Shown: positions 12,544-24,676 of the stretch, in pieces | Layout of the letters: each line of letters begins with the position of its first letter | How positions within the stretch are numbered: the first letter of the stretch is position 1 | Position numbers and translations under genes: made by a program | The notes under the pieces: model-generated | The model's input: the letters and a program-made list of their open reading frames with translations, nothing else | Told to the model about the DNA's origin: nothing | Database searches by the model: none | From: Kondoa malvinella | Lineage: Eukaryota > Basidiomycota > Agaricostilbomycetes > Agaricostilbales > Kondoaceae | Direction of reading: 5' to 3' | Assembly: GCA_039545315.1 (NCBI GenBank) | Contig: BCIM01000006.1 | Coordinates: 806,001-870,000 of the forward strand | DNA length: 64,000 nt

Positions 12544-14483
12544 TTACTGTACTACATCCACGTCATAATGCGTTGTCTCCCCGCCGAATGACCATTCTAT
12601 ACCTGTATCTGTTGTTGGTACATCCCTGACTAAGCAAGCAACGAAGAAACCATGAGTCAGACCGGGCTCGCAGCGGATGACAGAGCCGGCCATTTCTGCA
12701 TAGATTAGTATCTCCTGTGATACGCAAGACAGACACATACCAGGATCTGAAAAAGCAGTCGGCAAACCTCGGATTGGCCAGGTTGGTATCACCTCTTCTC
12801 TCGCTGCCAATCGCCATTCACCCTTGAATTCTGGCTTGGACAAAACCCGTTCAATGACATGCTCATTTTCCTCAGGATGCACAGAGCAAGTAGAATAGAC
12901 GACTTTGTGTGCTGACTTGAAGCGTAAAGCGTGTGAAAGAATCGTCAACTGGAATTCGGCTAGAGCGTTGATGCGTTTTTGATCTTTTGCTGCGACTGCT
13001 GAAAGGTGGTCGAGACGATCGAGAATGGTACCTGATCCAGCTATTGTCCATGTGAGAGGCGGTAGACGAGGAAACCGAAAGTACGCACAGCAAGAAGGAT
13101 CGAGCAATATGTGAGTAACATTTTCACGCAATGCATCTTCAGGTGACAGTGACAGGAAATCGCCCTTGATCGGCTTGACATCTAAAAGATTGATCAGCTG
13201 TGATGTAATACAACATGGGACCACACGCACTTTTGCAACCGGCTGAAGCAACCATCTTCTGTAATGTCTTGAATCTCCGCGCATCACGCTCGTATGCTGA
13301 GATCTACATGCTCTGAGTATACTGACAAGAAGCACTGATAGCAAGAACATACTGTGCCAGATTGGAGTAATGATGCTAGATGCGTCGTCTTGTTCCCAGG
13401 TGCGGCAGTCTACTCCCGCTTCGAATAAGGCATCCATGATGACACAGCTCGACTCACTGCATCAATAACTTCTGAATTCGCATCCACACCAAGTCCCAGC
13501 AGAACAAAAGCAGGGAAACAGGAAGCTTTATCTTGAGCTATGAAGCGGGCGTCTTCGAAAGGCTCAAAGCCTTTTAATGCCAGACTTTTGGGAAACAACA
13601 AGAGTGAAGGGATGTGCTCGTCTACCGCAAAGCAATCGGGCCTACAAAATGCTCAGCACGTTGAATGGGTAGGATTGGTAGGCTTACTGTGTTGAAGCGA
13701 GAACTTGACCAAGCGAGGATTGCGTGTATTCGTGCTCCTCCAACCATGCTAGCGCATCTTGCATTGACCATTTGATCTCATTCACCCTCATCCATCGCAC
13801 GCGAGTAGCTAATGAGCCTTCTTCGCCTTCGCCCGCACCATGATTCGACGTATCACCTTCTAATTTTGTTTGTAACTCCTCATCTTTAGTATAGCCATTC
13901 TTTAGCTTGATTCGCTCCTTTTCAGCTTTCAGTCTAACCAAACAATCAGTTTGCCCGATTCGTCTTCAAGTACTAGGCATTACCTCGTTAGATGTCTCGA
14001 CAAACTCTTGTAAATCTTGTGCTCCTTAGGCAGAGAGATACCACGTTTGGAAAAGAGGAGATCATGCACCAATACAAGCAGCAAAGAGAGTATAGTCGGC
14101 GCTTGCGTAGATTTCCAGTCCTTTTTTGCTGGTGCAGCTTTGCCTTTGCCTTTTCCTTTGCCATCCTCGCCTTTTGCGCTTGAGACGGGTCGACAGAGCT
14201 TTGCCAGGAGAGGAGATTCTTCCTTGATCAGAGAAGTTCGAGCAATCAAGTCAAGGAGGACAGTCTTGTCTATAACAGATAACAGTCTCAGGTCGCAATT
14301 CCAGCATGGGTCAAGGGGAGAAATAAGCTTGCATTTCAGAGTCTCTATCAAGATCGCTAGCAAGCGTCGAGTGTCGTCTCGAGCTCTGTTTGCTTTGCCA
14401 GATTTGCTCGCTAGACCTTTGAGGCTGCCTTTCTGAGCTTCTAGCTGGTCTAGGATGACTGCACAGCGGCAGTAGATATCCAT
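12544..14483 (-). CDS. RCM1: 25S rRNA (cytosine-C5)-methyltransferase, Rcm1/NSUN5 type
   Basis: NSUN5/Rcm1 methylates one cytosine of large-subunit rRNA in the nucleolus, using S-adenosylmethionine. Reading on the minus strand, the N-terminal exon starts MDIYCRCAVILDQLE at 14483. The SAM-binding motif VIDATAAPGNKTTHLAS forms when a 51-nt intron near 13400-13455 is removed. Next come YERDARRFKTLQKM, the catalytic DPSCSGSG motif (formed across another intron near 13040-13090) and VVYSTCSVHPEENE with the second active cysteine. The C-terminus carries GLTHGFFVACLVRD. Both catalytic cysteines are present. The gene lies head to tail with the complex I gene, 83 nt downstream of its stop. Confidence 0.9.
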
Positions 14484-14566
14484 TGCGATTGATAGGGGGT
14501 ATGACAGCAGCGGTATCGTCGAACGAGCAAAAAGAGCAGATTCCTACAATGCATGCATCTCTTATA

Positions 14567-16048
14567 TCACTCAATTACATGATAGGTCGATTTCTTGAGC
14601 TTCAATCCACCCTGAAGAGCACTTGGTCCTGCCGATCAAACAGATCAGCTTCGCACACCAAAATGGCAGAACGAGAAAGAACATACGATCATAGTACTGA
14701 GCTGAACGATGTCTCCTGAGGTAAAGGACGGCCAACTCTTCCAACGCATCCGGCTTCATACCCAAATACTCCCAGCTCAAAGTTCCCTTCTCATCCGGCA
14801 GATCATCCAAGAACCTCCTGGTAATCTCATCCGGGCTCAAAGTAGGCCACCAAACATTCTCCCATACCCTCGTTACTGCACTAGCCAAGAATTTCGGTAC
14901 ATTAAAGCCTTGTAGTTTCGTCACGGTTTCTAATTCGCCAATTCGGATCAAGTCTTCAAACGAATAAACTTTCGGTCCAGCCAGAGAGAATGTTTGACCC
15001 ATGGTCGAATCGGCATTCATCATAATCTTCATTGCTTCAGCCACATCAAGCACATGAGCAGGTCGAATGAGAGTTTCTTGGTTGTTTAATCGGAAAGAGA
15101 TAGGCCATCTTGCAACGGTATTGAGTAGACGATCTTCATGACCAAACAGCCAACCAGGTCGAACGATGGTGCTACCTGGGAATGCTTCGGAAACGGCTAT
15201 TTCACCCTCGGCTTTCGAACGATAGAATTTCGAAGGTGAGTCTTGTTTGGCGTTCAAGTGCGAGACGTGAATGAGGCGCGCTACGCCTGATTGGTGGGCG
15301 ATTCGGGCTATACGTCTGGCGCCTTCTACGTGCACGTCGGGAAAGCGGTAGTTCCTGTAATCGGTCAGCTTTGAGTATTCTGCAATGAACTAATGATGCT
15401 TACTTGGTCTCGTGATCCCTTCCAACAAGATTATAGACTACATTCGAGTGTCTTAGGCATTCCTCTATCTGGTTGTCGTTTCGCATGCTCCATTCCTGAA
15501 TTTACTTTATGAGCATGCAGTCTAACCTGAGTATCTCCATAGAGGGATACCATAGGTATGATCTGGCCTAGATCGCCCATAACTTTGAGATGTCGCTTTT
15601 CGTCTTCATCTCGGTATGGGATGACTACTTGAGTGCCTTGTTTGGCTGTGACAAACGGATCAGCTATGCTACAATAGCAAGGCTTTGCAGCATTCCTCAC
15701 CTAATTTGTGTACGAGATAGCGACCCAAGAATCCAGTGCAGCCAAAGACAGTAGCTATTTGCCCTGTAGACGTTCGGATAGACTCGTGAGACTGCAGAAT
15801 TAACCTAATGCAACGCTTGAAGACGCACCTGTGGTAGTAGAGCGACCACCTGGTCCCATACGGATAAGAGGTCTGCCATCGTCTGCACCCAGAGTGTCAG
15901 AATACCATCTCACTGTGGGCATGAAAGCGAACTCACGCGAGACTCTCAAATCGTGCGCTGCTCTAATTTGTTGGTGTCCTGCCACTGTTACAGGAGTCTT
16001 GTGTGCTGCTCTGGCTCCTCGAGGCAGCATCCTTGAGCTGGCTGCCAT
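14567..16048 (-). CDS. NDUFA9: NADH:ubiquinone oxidoreductase 39-40 kDa subunit (NDUFA9)
   Basis: Accessory subunit of mitochondrial complex I, an SDR-fold protein that holds NADPH but is not part of the electron path. The first exon begins MAASSRMLPRGARAAHK at 16048, an Arg/Ala/Ser-rich presequence typical of matrix import. A Rossmann start (IATVFGCTGFLGRYLVHKL) follows, then GTQVVIPYRDEDEKRHLKVM, VARLIHVSHLNAK and RSKAEGEIAVSEAFPGSTI. Later blocks are VRPGWLFGHEDRLLN and LSPDEITRRFLDDLP. A last short exon ends STYHVIE with TGA at 14567-14569. A functional respiratory complex I is implied for this fungus. Its 5' end faces the small membrane-protein gene across about 175 nt. Confidence 0.9.
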
Positions 16049-16222
16049 GACCGTCGTTCGACAACCGAGTTTCAATTTTGAGAGGAAACAGCCAGCACCG
16101 CAACGCAAGACCTGTATCAGCTACGTTGAAGGTAAGCGTTGGACTGTCCAGACTTTTAGCTCTGCTCTGATATGCTACTCGTCTATTCAAGTGTCCTGTG
16201 CTCGAATTGAAGCAGCGCAAGG

Positions 16223-16800
16223 ATGGGACAGCCGCCTCTCGGAATCAGCGACTACGTAGGTCTCATAGTCTTTTTGGGTATCTGTGGTGGTCTTGTCTAT
16301 CTGTTCATGTAAGCTCGCTAGCCTCTTGACGCCGGCGAGGCTGATTTCTCAACTGTCGCATGTAGCACCATACCGCCAGCGCTAGATGCTTCCGTAGCGT
16401 ATGTCCTCTACCCTTATACAGTACTGCACTATACTCATGATACTTTACAGGAAACAAAAGGCTGGCTTCACAGCGAAAGGTATCGAGATGGAAAGCAATA
16501 CCTTGCGTATCAAGACCAACAAGACTTACACAGCTGAAGATGGTCTGTTCCCTTGCTCCCTTACACGATGCCATCTTGCTCACGTCTATCGTAGCCGCAT
16601 ACGCCATGATCAAAGGGGGAAAAGATACTGCTAAGAGGATTCAAGCTACCGGTGCAGCTACTTTTACCAAAGCGGGTTCAGCAGGTGTAACAGGTGTGAA
16701 AGCGGTGGGGAATGTGGGAGCTGCTGGCTTAGGCAAAGTAGGAGGTACTATTGGTAACGCAGCGAGAATACCAGGAAGGAAGCATTCGACTACAAGATGA
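16223..16800 (+). CDS. Small single-pass membrane protein, Gly/Ala-rich tail
   Basis: A start at 16223 gives MGQPPLGISDY followed by one transmembrane segment (VGLIVFLGICGGLVYLFI). Three introns in phase lead through TIPPALDAS and FTAKGIEMESNTLRIKTNK to a C-terminal Gly/Ala/Val-rich part with repeated KAVGNVGAAGLGKVGG-like units. It stops with TGA at 16798-16800. The predicted length is about 130 residues. I do not recognise a family. The layout suggests a small membrane-anchored protein with a flexible tail. It shares a short divergent promoter region with the NDUFA9 gene. Confidence 0.6.
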
Positions 16801-17790
16801 TATGTGAGTGCTTCAGGGAATTCGCGTCCTGGATTTCCTCATTTCGTTTGATCATGCACAGACTGGTAATAGGGCAAATGGACAATGTATAACAGGTGAG
16901 TTCTTTATCACTACAGATTGGCAAGTATGCGGACTTATGTACAATAGAAGGATGTAAATTACCCTCATATGATACTGGTCAAGAAATCACCGCAAGTAGA
17001 TCGCTTTCCGCCGATATCCTTTGGTATATCTTTCCCGTTGATATCTTTCTCCATTGCATCTGCCCACAAGCATCCTTCCTATTCACCTTTCTTCCCTCGT
17101 CTGTACTACCGTCTATGTGATCGCATGACTGCAAAGTCAATGGTCATGCTCGACTATTCCGCTGGTCGCCTACTCGACGGTTTCCTCTGAATTCTGCTTT
17201 GTGCGATGACAAGCGAGGGCATCCTGCATTTATGGCTGCTTTGCATCCTTGCCTACTCGCGCGGTGCATTCTCTTGCTCGTGCGACAGCAGCCAATGCCT
17301 TTCGTGTTTGCGGCATCGATCCTGGTATGGTGTTGTCCAGATCGGCGCTTTGTCTTTTACATGCGCAACGGCTGGCAGCCTGGCGAAGGAAGGGCCAGGA
17401 CTTGGGGACTCTGCGTTATGCTCATCGTGGTCGCTCCGCCTTTGCTCTGCGTGGGCCAGCAAAACAACATTCAAACTTTAACTACTGCAACGGTTCGACG
17501 AGACGCGTGAAAGAGTTGATCGCCAAACGGTGAAGGCGATCACTCTCGCCAAGAGTACTAATTGCAACTGTATCATGGGCTGATGGGTCGCGACATGAGC
17601 TGATCTTCTGTGGAGCGCAATGGAATGATAACAACAACAAGCGGGGACTTTCGAGAGGCTTTAAGTGAACCTTTTCCTCTTCTTTCTCTTCTTTCCATCA
17701 AGCTTTCTCTCTTTCTCAAGACTCTACCAACTACACCACACTCTTTTTAACACTCCCACTCTTTTACAGGACAACTTTTTTTCTACAAAC
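16801..17790 (+). promoter_or_regulatory. Gene-free stretch ending in a pyrimidine-rich promoter/leader
   Basis: About 1 kb without a supportable gene. Short open frames around 16900-17530 lack splice or family support. The last 100 bases (about 17670-17790) are strongly pyrimidine-rich, with long CTTTCTCTTC-type runs, just before the ATG of the ferritin-like gene. Such CT blocks are common just upstream of highly expressed fungal genes, so I read this as the core promoter and 5' leader. Confidence 0.45.
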
Positions 17791-19176
17791 ATGTAAGCAT
17801 GCTTACTTAATTATGCGCGCTGGTCTCATTCGTGCTCGCGTCTGTCTCATAGGAAGATCACTGCATCCCTCCTTACTTTCGCCGCTCTGGCTCTTGGTGT
17901 CGCTGCCAACAACGACGGCAAACCAGCCGCAAAGGAAAACATCGACACCACCATCTTGAACTATGCCCTGACTTTGGAATACCTGTAAGCGGTCTTCCTA
18001 TTCGCTTGCTTACACAGCTGAATGTCTCGTTCAGTGAGGCCGACTTTTACAAGGGCATCTTAACTCGCTTTGACAAACGTACGAAAGCAGTATTCACCTC
18101 AGGCTGGTATCTAATCTCACGAGTCTTCAGATGCCTTCAAAAGTGAAGGCTTTAACTTTGCCACATACCGTTCGCATCCTCTTTATCCTTTCCCTTTCTC
18201 AATTGATAAGTTTCTAGAACGTGTTCGCGAATTGGCCAGACAAGAAGCTGTTCATGTTACTACCCTCCAGACCGTTCTTGGTGATGCTGCGACCTCTGCT
18301 TGCCAGTATTCATTCCCATGTAAGTCTGCAGCCCCTTCAGTAGACGTACAGCTGATTTCGCGTCAAATTCAGACAACACGGTCTCTGAGGCTCTTGCTCT
18401 CTCCTCCGTTCTCGAGAGCGTTGGTGTCTCAGCCTACCTTGGTGCTGCCAACCTCATCACGTGAGTCTAAAAGTACTGCTCTGTTGGATTTCGCTTATGT
18501 CGTCTGCCTCAGCGACCCAGCATATTTGACCGCCGCTGGATCCATCCTGGCCGTTGAGGCTCGCCACCAGGTATGTGTCATAGATTCTATGCAGTCGTAT
18601 CTTATCTGACGGCTGCCACTGGCCGTGCTTTCCGAAATCAACACGAACATTGGATTCCCCTCGCCATTCGACACTCCTCTCGGTTTCTCTCAAGTCTACT
18701 CTTTGGCCGCACCATTCATCACTTCGTGCCCATCGACCAACCCAGCTCTCCCCGTCGTTCAATTCGGTGCTTTGACCACCGGCCCCGTCGGAGGTGCTCG
18801 TCTCCAGCTCAACTTTGAATGCAACCTTGGCGACACTCCTCTGTACGCCCACATCTACTCTGGACTCAGCGTCATCATCAAGCACATTGAGGGAGACCAC
18901 ACCATCGAGTTCCCTCAGGATCTTGAAGCTGGTGTCACCTACATTGTCGTCTCAACTTCGCCTGACCAGGCTGTCGATTCAAAGTAAGTCTGCAGTCACT
19001 TCAGTAGCTTAGTTTCGCTCATCTCTACGCGCGCAGCACAATCAACGGCCCTGCTAGTGAGTGCAGTGTCTGCTTTCTACAATCATGTGCTGACCCGTTC
19101 CCCTCCCCGCTCAGTCGTGAACATCCCCGACAAGGTGCAGCCTTTGTTCTACCGTCGCGACTACTCTCGCGTTTAA
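17791..19176 (+). CDS. Secreted ferritin-like domain protein (Rds1-like)
   Basis: The protein begins MKITASLLTFAALALGVAA, a clear signal peptide, so it should enter the secretory pathway. A ferritin-like four-helix region follows: LNYALTLEYLEADFYKG, ELARQEAVHVTTLQTVLG and ILAVEARHQ. These carry the Glu and His residues expected of a ferritin-like helical bundle. A beta-rich C-terminal part of about 130 residues ends RRDYSRV, with TAA at 19174-19176. Fungal relatives (Rds1, stress-responsive) are common, but their biochemical role is not settled. The start codon is split: AT at 17791-17792, an intron at 17793-17852, then G at 17853. Several more short introns follow. Codons are strongly C-ending in the 18650-18980 exon, which suggests high expression. 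Confidence 0.82.
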
Positions 19177-19564
19177 TCGCTTCGACCGACGGATCAGCTT
19201 CGGGCTTAGCAGTAGTCAGGTTTCGTGCAATGTATCTTCGCGTTTGTCAGAAATTCTGCTGTCCTATTTCCCCACCCTTAAATCTCTATCCCTTTCTGTC
19301 GCTCTCAATAGAGTCAACTGGTCTAGAGGAACAGACTTGGCTGCTTTGTCAAATCTAGTCACGGTTTGGCGTCGCGAGAGCAACAAATCGATGTACATTG
19401 CACAGATGACACTAGCATCTTCACACTCTACCGCTAAGCTCTAGACCCGTTCGTGTTCCTCATCTGTTCGTCGTCCGCGTCGCCTTCCGGTCTAGCCTCG
19501 TCCGGCGAATCACTGCATATGCAAGTCAACAAGAAGCACACAATGCAATCAAGTCAAAAGAGGC
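19177..19564. other. Convergent intergenic region
   Basis: About 390 bases separate the stops of the ferritin-like gene (+) and PRPP synthetase (-). A 66-residue open frame at 19244-19444 has no splice or family support. It probably holds only the two 3' untranslated regions. Confidence 0.5.
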
Positions 19565-20986
19565 TTACACTTTGAGCGGTGTCGAGAATGGCACAGCATC
19601 GAATCTGCCACATTGTCAAACAAAGGCAGAATGAAAAAGGAATCGAACAAGACATACAGATACGAGATTGACTCGCCATAATGACTTCTCCTGATCGTTT
19701 CTGCCAACACATGACTGACATCCACACAAGCCAACCTTTCGCATTTCTTCAAATTAGCCGTTTGCGGTATAGTGTTGGTCACTACAATCTTGTCCAAGCT
19801 CGAATCGGCAATCTTCTCAAAGGCCGCTCCGGAAAGAATGCCATGAGTGACTAGGGCAATAACTTCGGTCGCGCCTGCTTCTATGAGGTGCTTTGAAGCC
19901 ATGGCTAATGTACCGCAAGTGTCCGCCTGTTTCGCATACCTGCTCAAAACACGCATTGGGCAAAAGGAGAAGTTGACGAACCATGTCATCGATCAGAATA
20001 GCAGTCTTGCCCTCTACTTTTCCGACCAAGACCATGCGAGCGACCTCGTTAGCCTTCTTGCGTTCTTTGTGGAACAGAGCGAAATCTAGATCCAATCTAG
20101 CAGCTAATGAACTGGCTCTGTTCGAACACACCCTCTATAAGTCGAAACGGACTTGTAGGATTGATGGAAACGAACCTTTTGGCTCCACCTGCGTCGGGTG
20201 AGACTATGACTGCATTCTTGACGTTGACATTTTCCCGAAGGTATTGAGTCATGGTCGGTTCTGCGTACAAGCTACTCCCGGCTCAGTTCATATAATACCA
20301 GAGATGAAGGAAAGCCTCACTTGTCTACTGGGACATCGAAGAAGCCTTGGATCTGGGAAGCGTGTAGGTCCATCGTCTGGCAGGAATGGTGAGCGTGATT
20401 TGGAGGCACAAACAAGGTGTATACGCACAATCACATGTTGCACACCCGAGTCCACGAGCATGTTGGCTATGAGTTTCGCAGTGATGGGCGCTCGAGACTT
20501 GTCCTTCTTGTCTTGCCTTGCATATGGGAAATGAGGTAACTTTACATCAAAGTAAGCAAATGAAGTCGCGTTGTGTAAAAGGGGGACATACGACTGCTGT
20601 TATTCGACCTGCACTGGCTATCTTGCATGCATGGGCCATGATGAGCGTTTCCATCAGAGCGGGGTTAGTAGCGACGAGGGAGGACGAAGCCGTGCTATCA
20701 ACCTTATCAATACAACACGGTGGATAGATTGAGAAGGACGCACTTGATGATGTAGACGTCTGCCTCTCGGACACTATCTTTCAAGTCGAGGGAAATTTCA
20801 CCCGAAGGTAATCTTCGACATTTTGATGGCGTTAGGGGGATACCCAGTCTATCAACCACGAGGCCTGATGAGCTGCAAACCGCTGCACAGATCTGCCGGG
20901 ACTGACCGCCTTGAGACGAGTTCGCCCAATTCAGGATGCGAAGACCCTGCAAAGAGCTTTACGGATGAAAAGGTCTTTTGCGACAT
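19565..20986 (-). CDS. PRS: Ribose-phosphate pyrophosphokinase (PRPP synthetase)
   Basis: Makes PRPP from ribose 5-phosphate and ATP, the shared precursor of purines, pyrimidines, histidine, tryptophan and NAD. On the minus strand it starts [20 protein letters not shown] at 20986. It continues with [57 protein letters not shown] and the PRPP-binding loop [15 protein letters not shown]. Then come VTHGILSG and [15 protein letters not shown] final intron joins SYL to [12 protein letters not shown], with TAA at 19565-19567. The sequence is closest to the yeast Prs2/3/4 type. It is functionally linked to ADE2 near the other end of the window. Its promoter is shared divergently with DCP2 (about 190 nt). 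Confidence 0.92.
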
Positions 20987-21175
20987 CCTTGCAGTGTACT
21001 GGCTACACTATATGTCTTATAGGCTGCGAATACGGTGGTTGACGGTTGCTGCTTGACCCGCGTCAACTTGGAGCGAGACAGCCAACTTCATTCGCCGTGC
21101 CTGTGCTCTGCTGCTGCAATACCTGTGCTCTGCTTTGATACCCCTTACTACTACGGCTGTGTTTCCCCAATAGTC

Positions 21176-23266
21176 ATGGAAACTTCCGCAACAACCTCAT
21201 CGCATTATGCTGGCATGTCGCTGCAAGACATCTTTGCTGAATTGGCCTCGTTAGTCGTCTCCCTTGATCATGCAGAGCATTCAGAGATGCTGATCTGCGC
21301 TGTGTGATTCTCTCCTTTTCCCCTCCTCTTGCTCTCTACCATACACTTGTTTACGTGTTTGCAGTCGATTCATTGTCAACTTACCAGCAGAAGAGCTCGA
21401 ATCCATAGAACGCATCTGTTTCCAAGTAGAACAGTCTCACTGGTTCTACGAAGATTTCATTCGACCCATCCGCCTCGACTTGCCTGCATACAACCTCCGA
21501 CGATTCTCGGAACATTTCCTAGCAGCATGTTCGACGCATTTATCAGCCTTCTCCTTTGATCCAGCAACAGCCTATGATGCTTTCTTGCAATACAAAGCTT
21601 CTGTACCCGTTCGAGGAGCTATATTGCTCAACCCAACATGGGATAAAGCTATTCTGGTCAAAGGTTGGAAATCGAATGCAGCCTGGGGTTTCCCAAAAGG
21701 AAAGATCAACCAGAATGAAACGGATCGGGATTGTGCGATTAGAGAAGTTTGGGAAGAAACGGGTTACGACATGTCACCTCATTACGATTCAAATCGCAAA
21801 CCTCACTCTCAAGATTCTCATTCCAATCCGCCGTCTTTAGCTAAAGGGTTGGATTTGTCAGAGAACGACTGGATAGATGTGAACATACATTCGCAGACCG
21901 TTCGCTTTTATATCGTACCGGGTGTGAGAGAGGACACGGTTTTTGAGACGCGGACGAGAAAGGAAATCAGCCAGATCAGTTGGCATGCTTTGAAGGACTT
22001 GCCTGGGTGGAATAAAAAGGATGCCGGGAGTAAGAGGTTTTATATGGTCTTTCCTGTCATCCGGTAGGTTTTATCCCCTTTTTGCAGACGACAGCTGAGT
22101 GTGTAATAGAGCACTCAAGGCATGGATGTCAGCGCACAGACCTCGCAAGCGTACATCACGGTCAGGTACAGAAAGACAGCCCGATATCGCACCACCTCCG
22201 GAATCAATACCTTCACCGCCCGCCAAACCGGTGTTTGCAGACGTAGAAGAAGGTAACCGAGCTCTACACGCACTCTTCTTCGGCTCGAACGATCTACCAC
22301 CACCTCAACCGGTTCCTTCAGCTCTACCTTCTCTCCTAGACGAATCATCAGCCGAAGAAGAAACACGGCATGATCAACTCCTTCGACTGCTTACAGCAGA
22401 CAATGTCAACCGCCGATCTCAACCTGTGCCGTTCTCATCGCATTTCGATTCATTAGAAGATCAGTCCAGTGGCTCACCAGTGTCCACCCGAGCGAATGAT
22501 GCAACGCCGATATTGAATGACAGTGATCGAGATCGCAAGAGGAATGACTTGATGCGGAATTTGGCAATGATTACTGGTTTAGCACCGCAAGAACCGCCAG
22601 CTAAGAGGGATGTGTTGCAGACGCTCTTCTCGTCTGTGCCTCAGCGAACGCAATCTCCGCCTAGGCAGTATATCCAGCAAGACACCCCTCGACAGTATGC
22701 GTCCCAGCAGGATTCTCCTCGCACAAAAGGAGAAAAGGCATCTAGGCTGCTCGACATTCTGACCACAAAGGAAAGCAAACCGCAACAGCAACAATGGCCA
22801 ATCTCGATGCAGCAAGAACAACAACAGCCTCTTCCGGCTTCCTTACAGACCAACGCAGGTCCAACAAATACATTTGCTCACGCGCAACACTTCGGTCCTT
22901 TCCCACCTCAGCATCAGCATAGTCACATCAACCCAAATTACATGCAACAACCATTTTACCAAGCACAACCTTTCCACACCCCGGAAATGCATCACTACAG
23001 CCATCCTCAGCATTTTGCCCCACTACTGGTCTCACAACCCATGCCTATTCGCCCTATCCCTCTTCTAGCGCAATTTACATCGCCTGAACCTCAAGCTTCT
23101 CCACCAAAACAAGCACAAAGGGCGAATTTGCTCAGTCTCTTCAATGCACCCGCGCCAAATCAAATGCCGTTGGTTAGCCCACACCCAAATTATCCGTCAG
23201 GTGAGAGTCGACTCTAATAGTGATGGAATGGTACTGATTTTCATAGGGTCGCCGGGTCGTGGATAA
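21176..23266 (+). CDS. DCP2: mRNA-decapping enzyme subunit 2 (Nudix hydrolase)
   Basis: Dcp2 removes the 5' m7G cap of mRNA in the cytoplasm with Dcp1 and activators such as Edc3 and Pat1. The N-terminal regulatory domain includes RFIVNLPAEELESIERICFQ and QSHWFYEDFIRP. The Nudix domain has WGFPKGKINQNETDRDCAIR then EVWEETGYD, giving the GX5EX7REUXEEXGU catalytic box, and Box B follows. The C-terminal half is a disordered Pro/Gln-rich tail with repeated leucine motifs (see findings). The first intron is long for this genome, about 110 nt. A second near 22065-22110 joins PVIR to ALKAWM. A final one (about 23205-23246) would give an end GSPGRG with TAA at 23264-23266; without it the protein stops at 23217. 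Confidence 0.93.
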
Positions 23267-23286
23267 CACGCTGAAGGTGTAGATAG

Positions 23287-24676
23287 TTACTTGCGTATAC
23301 TATGAATTGCATGAGCGTATTGACGAATGCATGCTATGCGGACGTACAAGGTTCGGATGACAACGTCCTCTTCCAGCGATTCCCCCCAAGTATTCGTGTG
23401 ATCTTTGTATTCGAACGTGGCGGAAACCGCTGTTGCATAGCCGGCCACCCGCGGTAAGCAAACTCTTGAGGACTGCAACAATGGCAGTCGGGTGCAATCT
23501 TGGATAGCACAGCGTGCTACACGACCGCCTCCGAAGTAGGCGTCCTCGACGCTCATATGACGAGCTTCTACCGTCATATGACGGACTGAATTGTGATGGA
23601 AGCTGTCGATGAGCTTCAAGTCTTCCTTATATTTTGGATCGAAGAACAAACTGTCGAGTTTCGGTATCGCTGCAATTCCATCAGCGAGGCCTTCTATTCG
23701 GGTAGAGAGGGAAATTCGAAGACCGAGGTGTCGCAAATTGGTGAGACAAGGCAAGGCTGGCCAGAGACTATCTCCATCAAATGTCCTTACGCCAAAGAGC
23801 TCCAATTTAACAAGAGTAGCGGTGTTTTGTTCTAGTAATCCTGTGAATGCCAGCAAAGAGACCTCGCAATTGCTGAGACTGAGATGATGTAAGTTGATCA
23901 GACCGGCCAGGCTTTTGTGATCGAGCAGGCCGAATTTGGACACTGTGACGAGCTCAGCTGCATTCGATCAAGGGATAGCAACACACGACTGAGCTCGGTA
24001 AGAGCAGAGCATATGCTATCGGGCAGGCGTGGAGTCGGTGGATTAAAGTCAGACACATCGCCTGCCGGGCAGCATGAGCTAAGCAGCAGTAAGCACGCGG
24101 CAAAGTTACTCAGGGATAGGCGAAACATCTCAGGAAATGGCTTTGACTGCAGCACTGGCTGGTACTGAGCTGCGTTTGTGTCAAAGTCGAGGTCTTTATC
24201 GATATTCTGCTCATCGAAAGGTCGAGGGTGATGCAGCGACAAGTTGAGGGTATACACAGAAGTGCAAGAAGCTAGGATAGATTCCATATCGTTGTACGAG
24301 CGAGTATATAATGGCCTCTTCTCTGCTGAAAGTCCAAGCGAGGGAAGACACAGCTGTCGGACCAAGAGCCCTAGCGAAGGCCGAGACGACAAAGTACGCG
24401 CGAGGAGTGCACAGCTTGTAGCCAGGTGTGCAGGAAGGTTCGACCGAGTCTGATTTCTATCACACATGTTGGCACGGTGGACAAATCAAGACAAGCGCAA
24501 GCATACGTCAAATCATTCTTTAGATCAATGTCTTTGTACAGTACAGGGAGGAGGCCATCGTAGAGCGACCGTGAGACGTTCATAGCCGACAACAGCGCAT
24601 CGCACTTATGGCGTCGAACGTCGAACGTATCAAAGACGCAAGCAAGGAGCTCTGGAGGTAGGCTTTCTAGTGACAT
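23287..24676 (-). CDS. F-box protein with leucine-rich repeats
   Basis: The N-terminal exon at 24676 reads MSLESLPPELLACVFDTF, a typical F-box start for binding Skp1 in an SCF ubiquitin ligase. The rest has irregular leucine-rich segments such as LAGLINLHHLSLSNCEVSLL and LPCLTNLRHLGLRI. These would form the substrate-binding surface. Two introns are seen: one after about KDIDLKND near 24470-24510, and one of only 29 nt at 23958-23986, needed to join the two large coding blocks in frame. The end at 23287 is only about 20 nt from the DCP2 stop, so the two genes converge tightly. Its substrate is unknown. Confidence 0.72.

Noticed and set aside
16896..17533. Overlapping open frames of 70-103 codons between the small membrane protein and the ferritin-like gene
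   Set aside because: All frames are open at once with no motif, no consistent splice sites and no start context; treated as intergenic.
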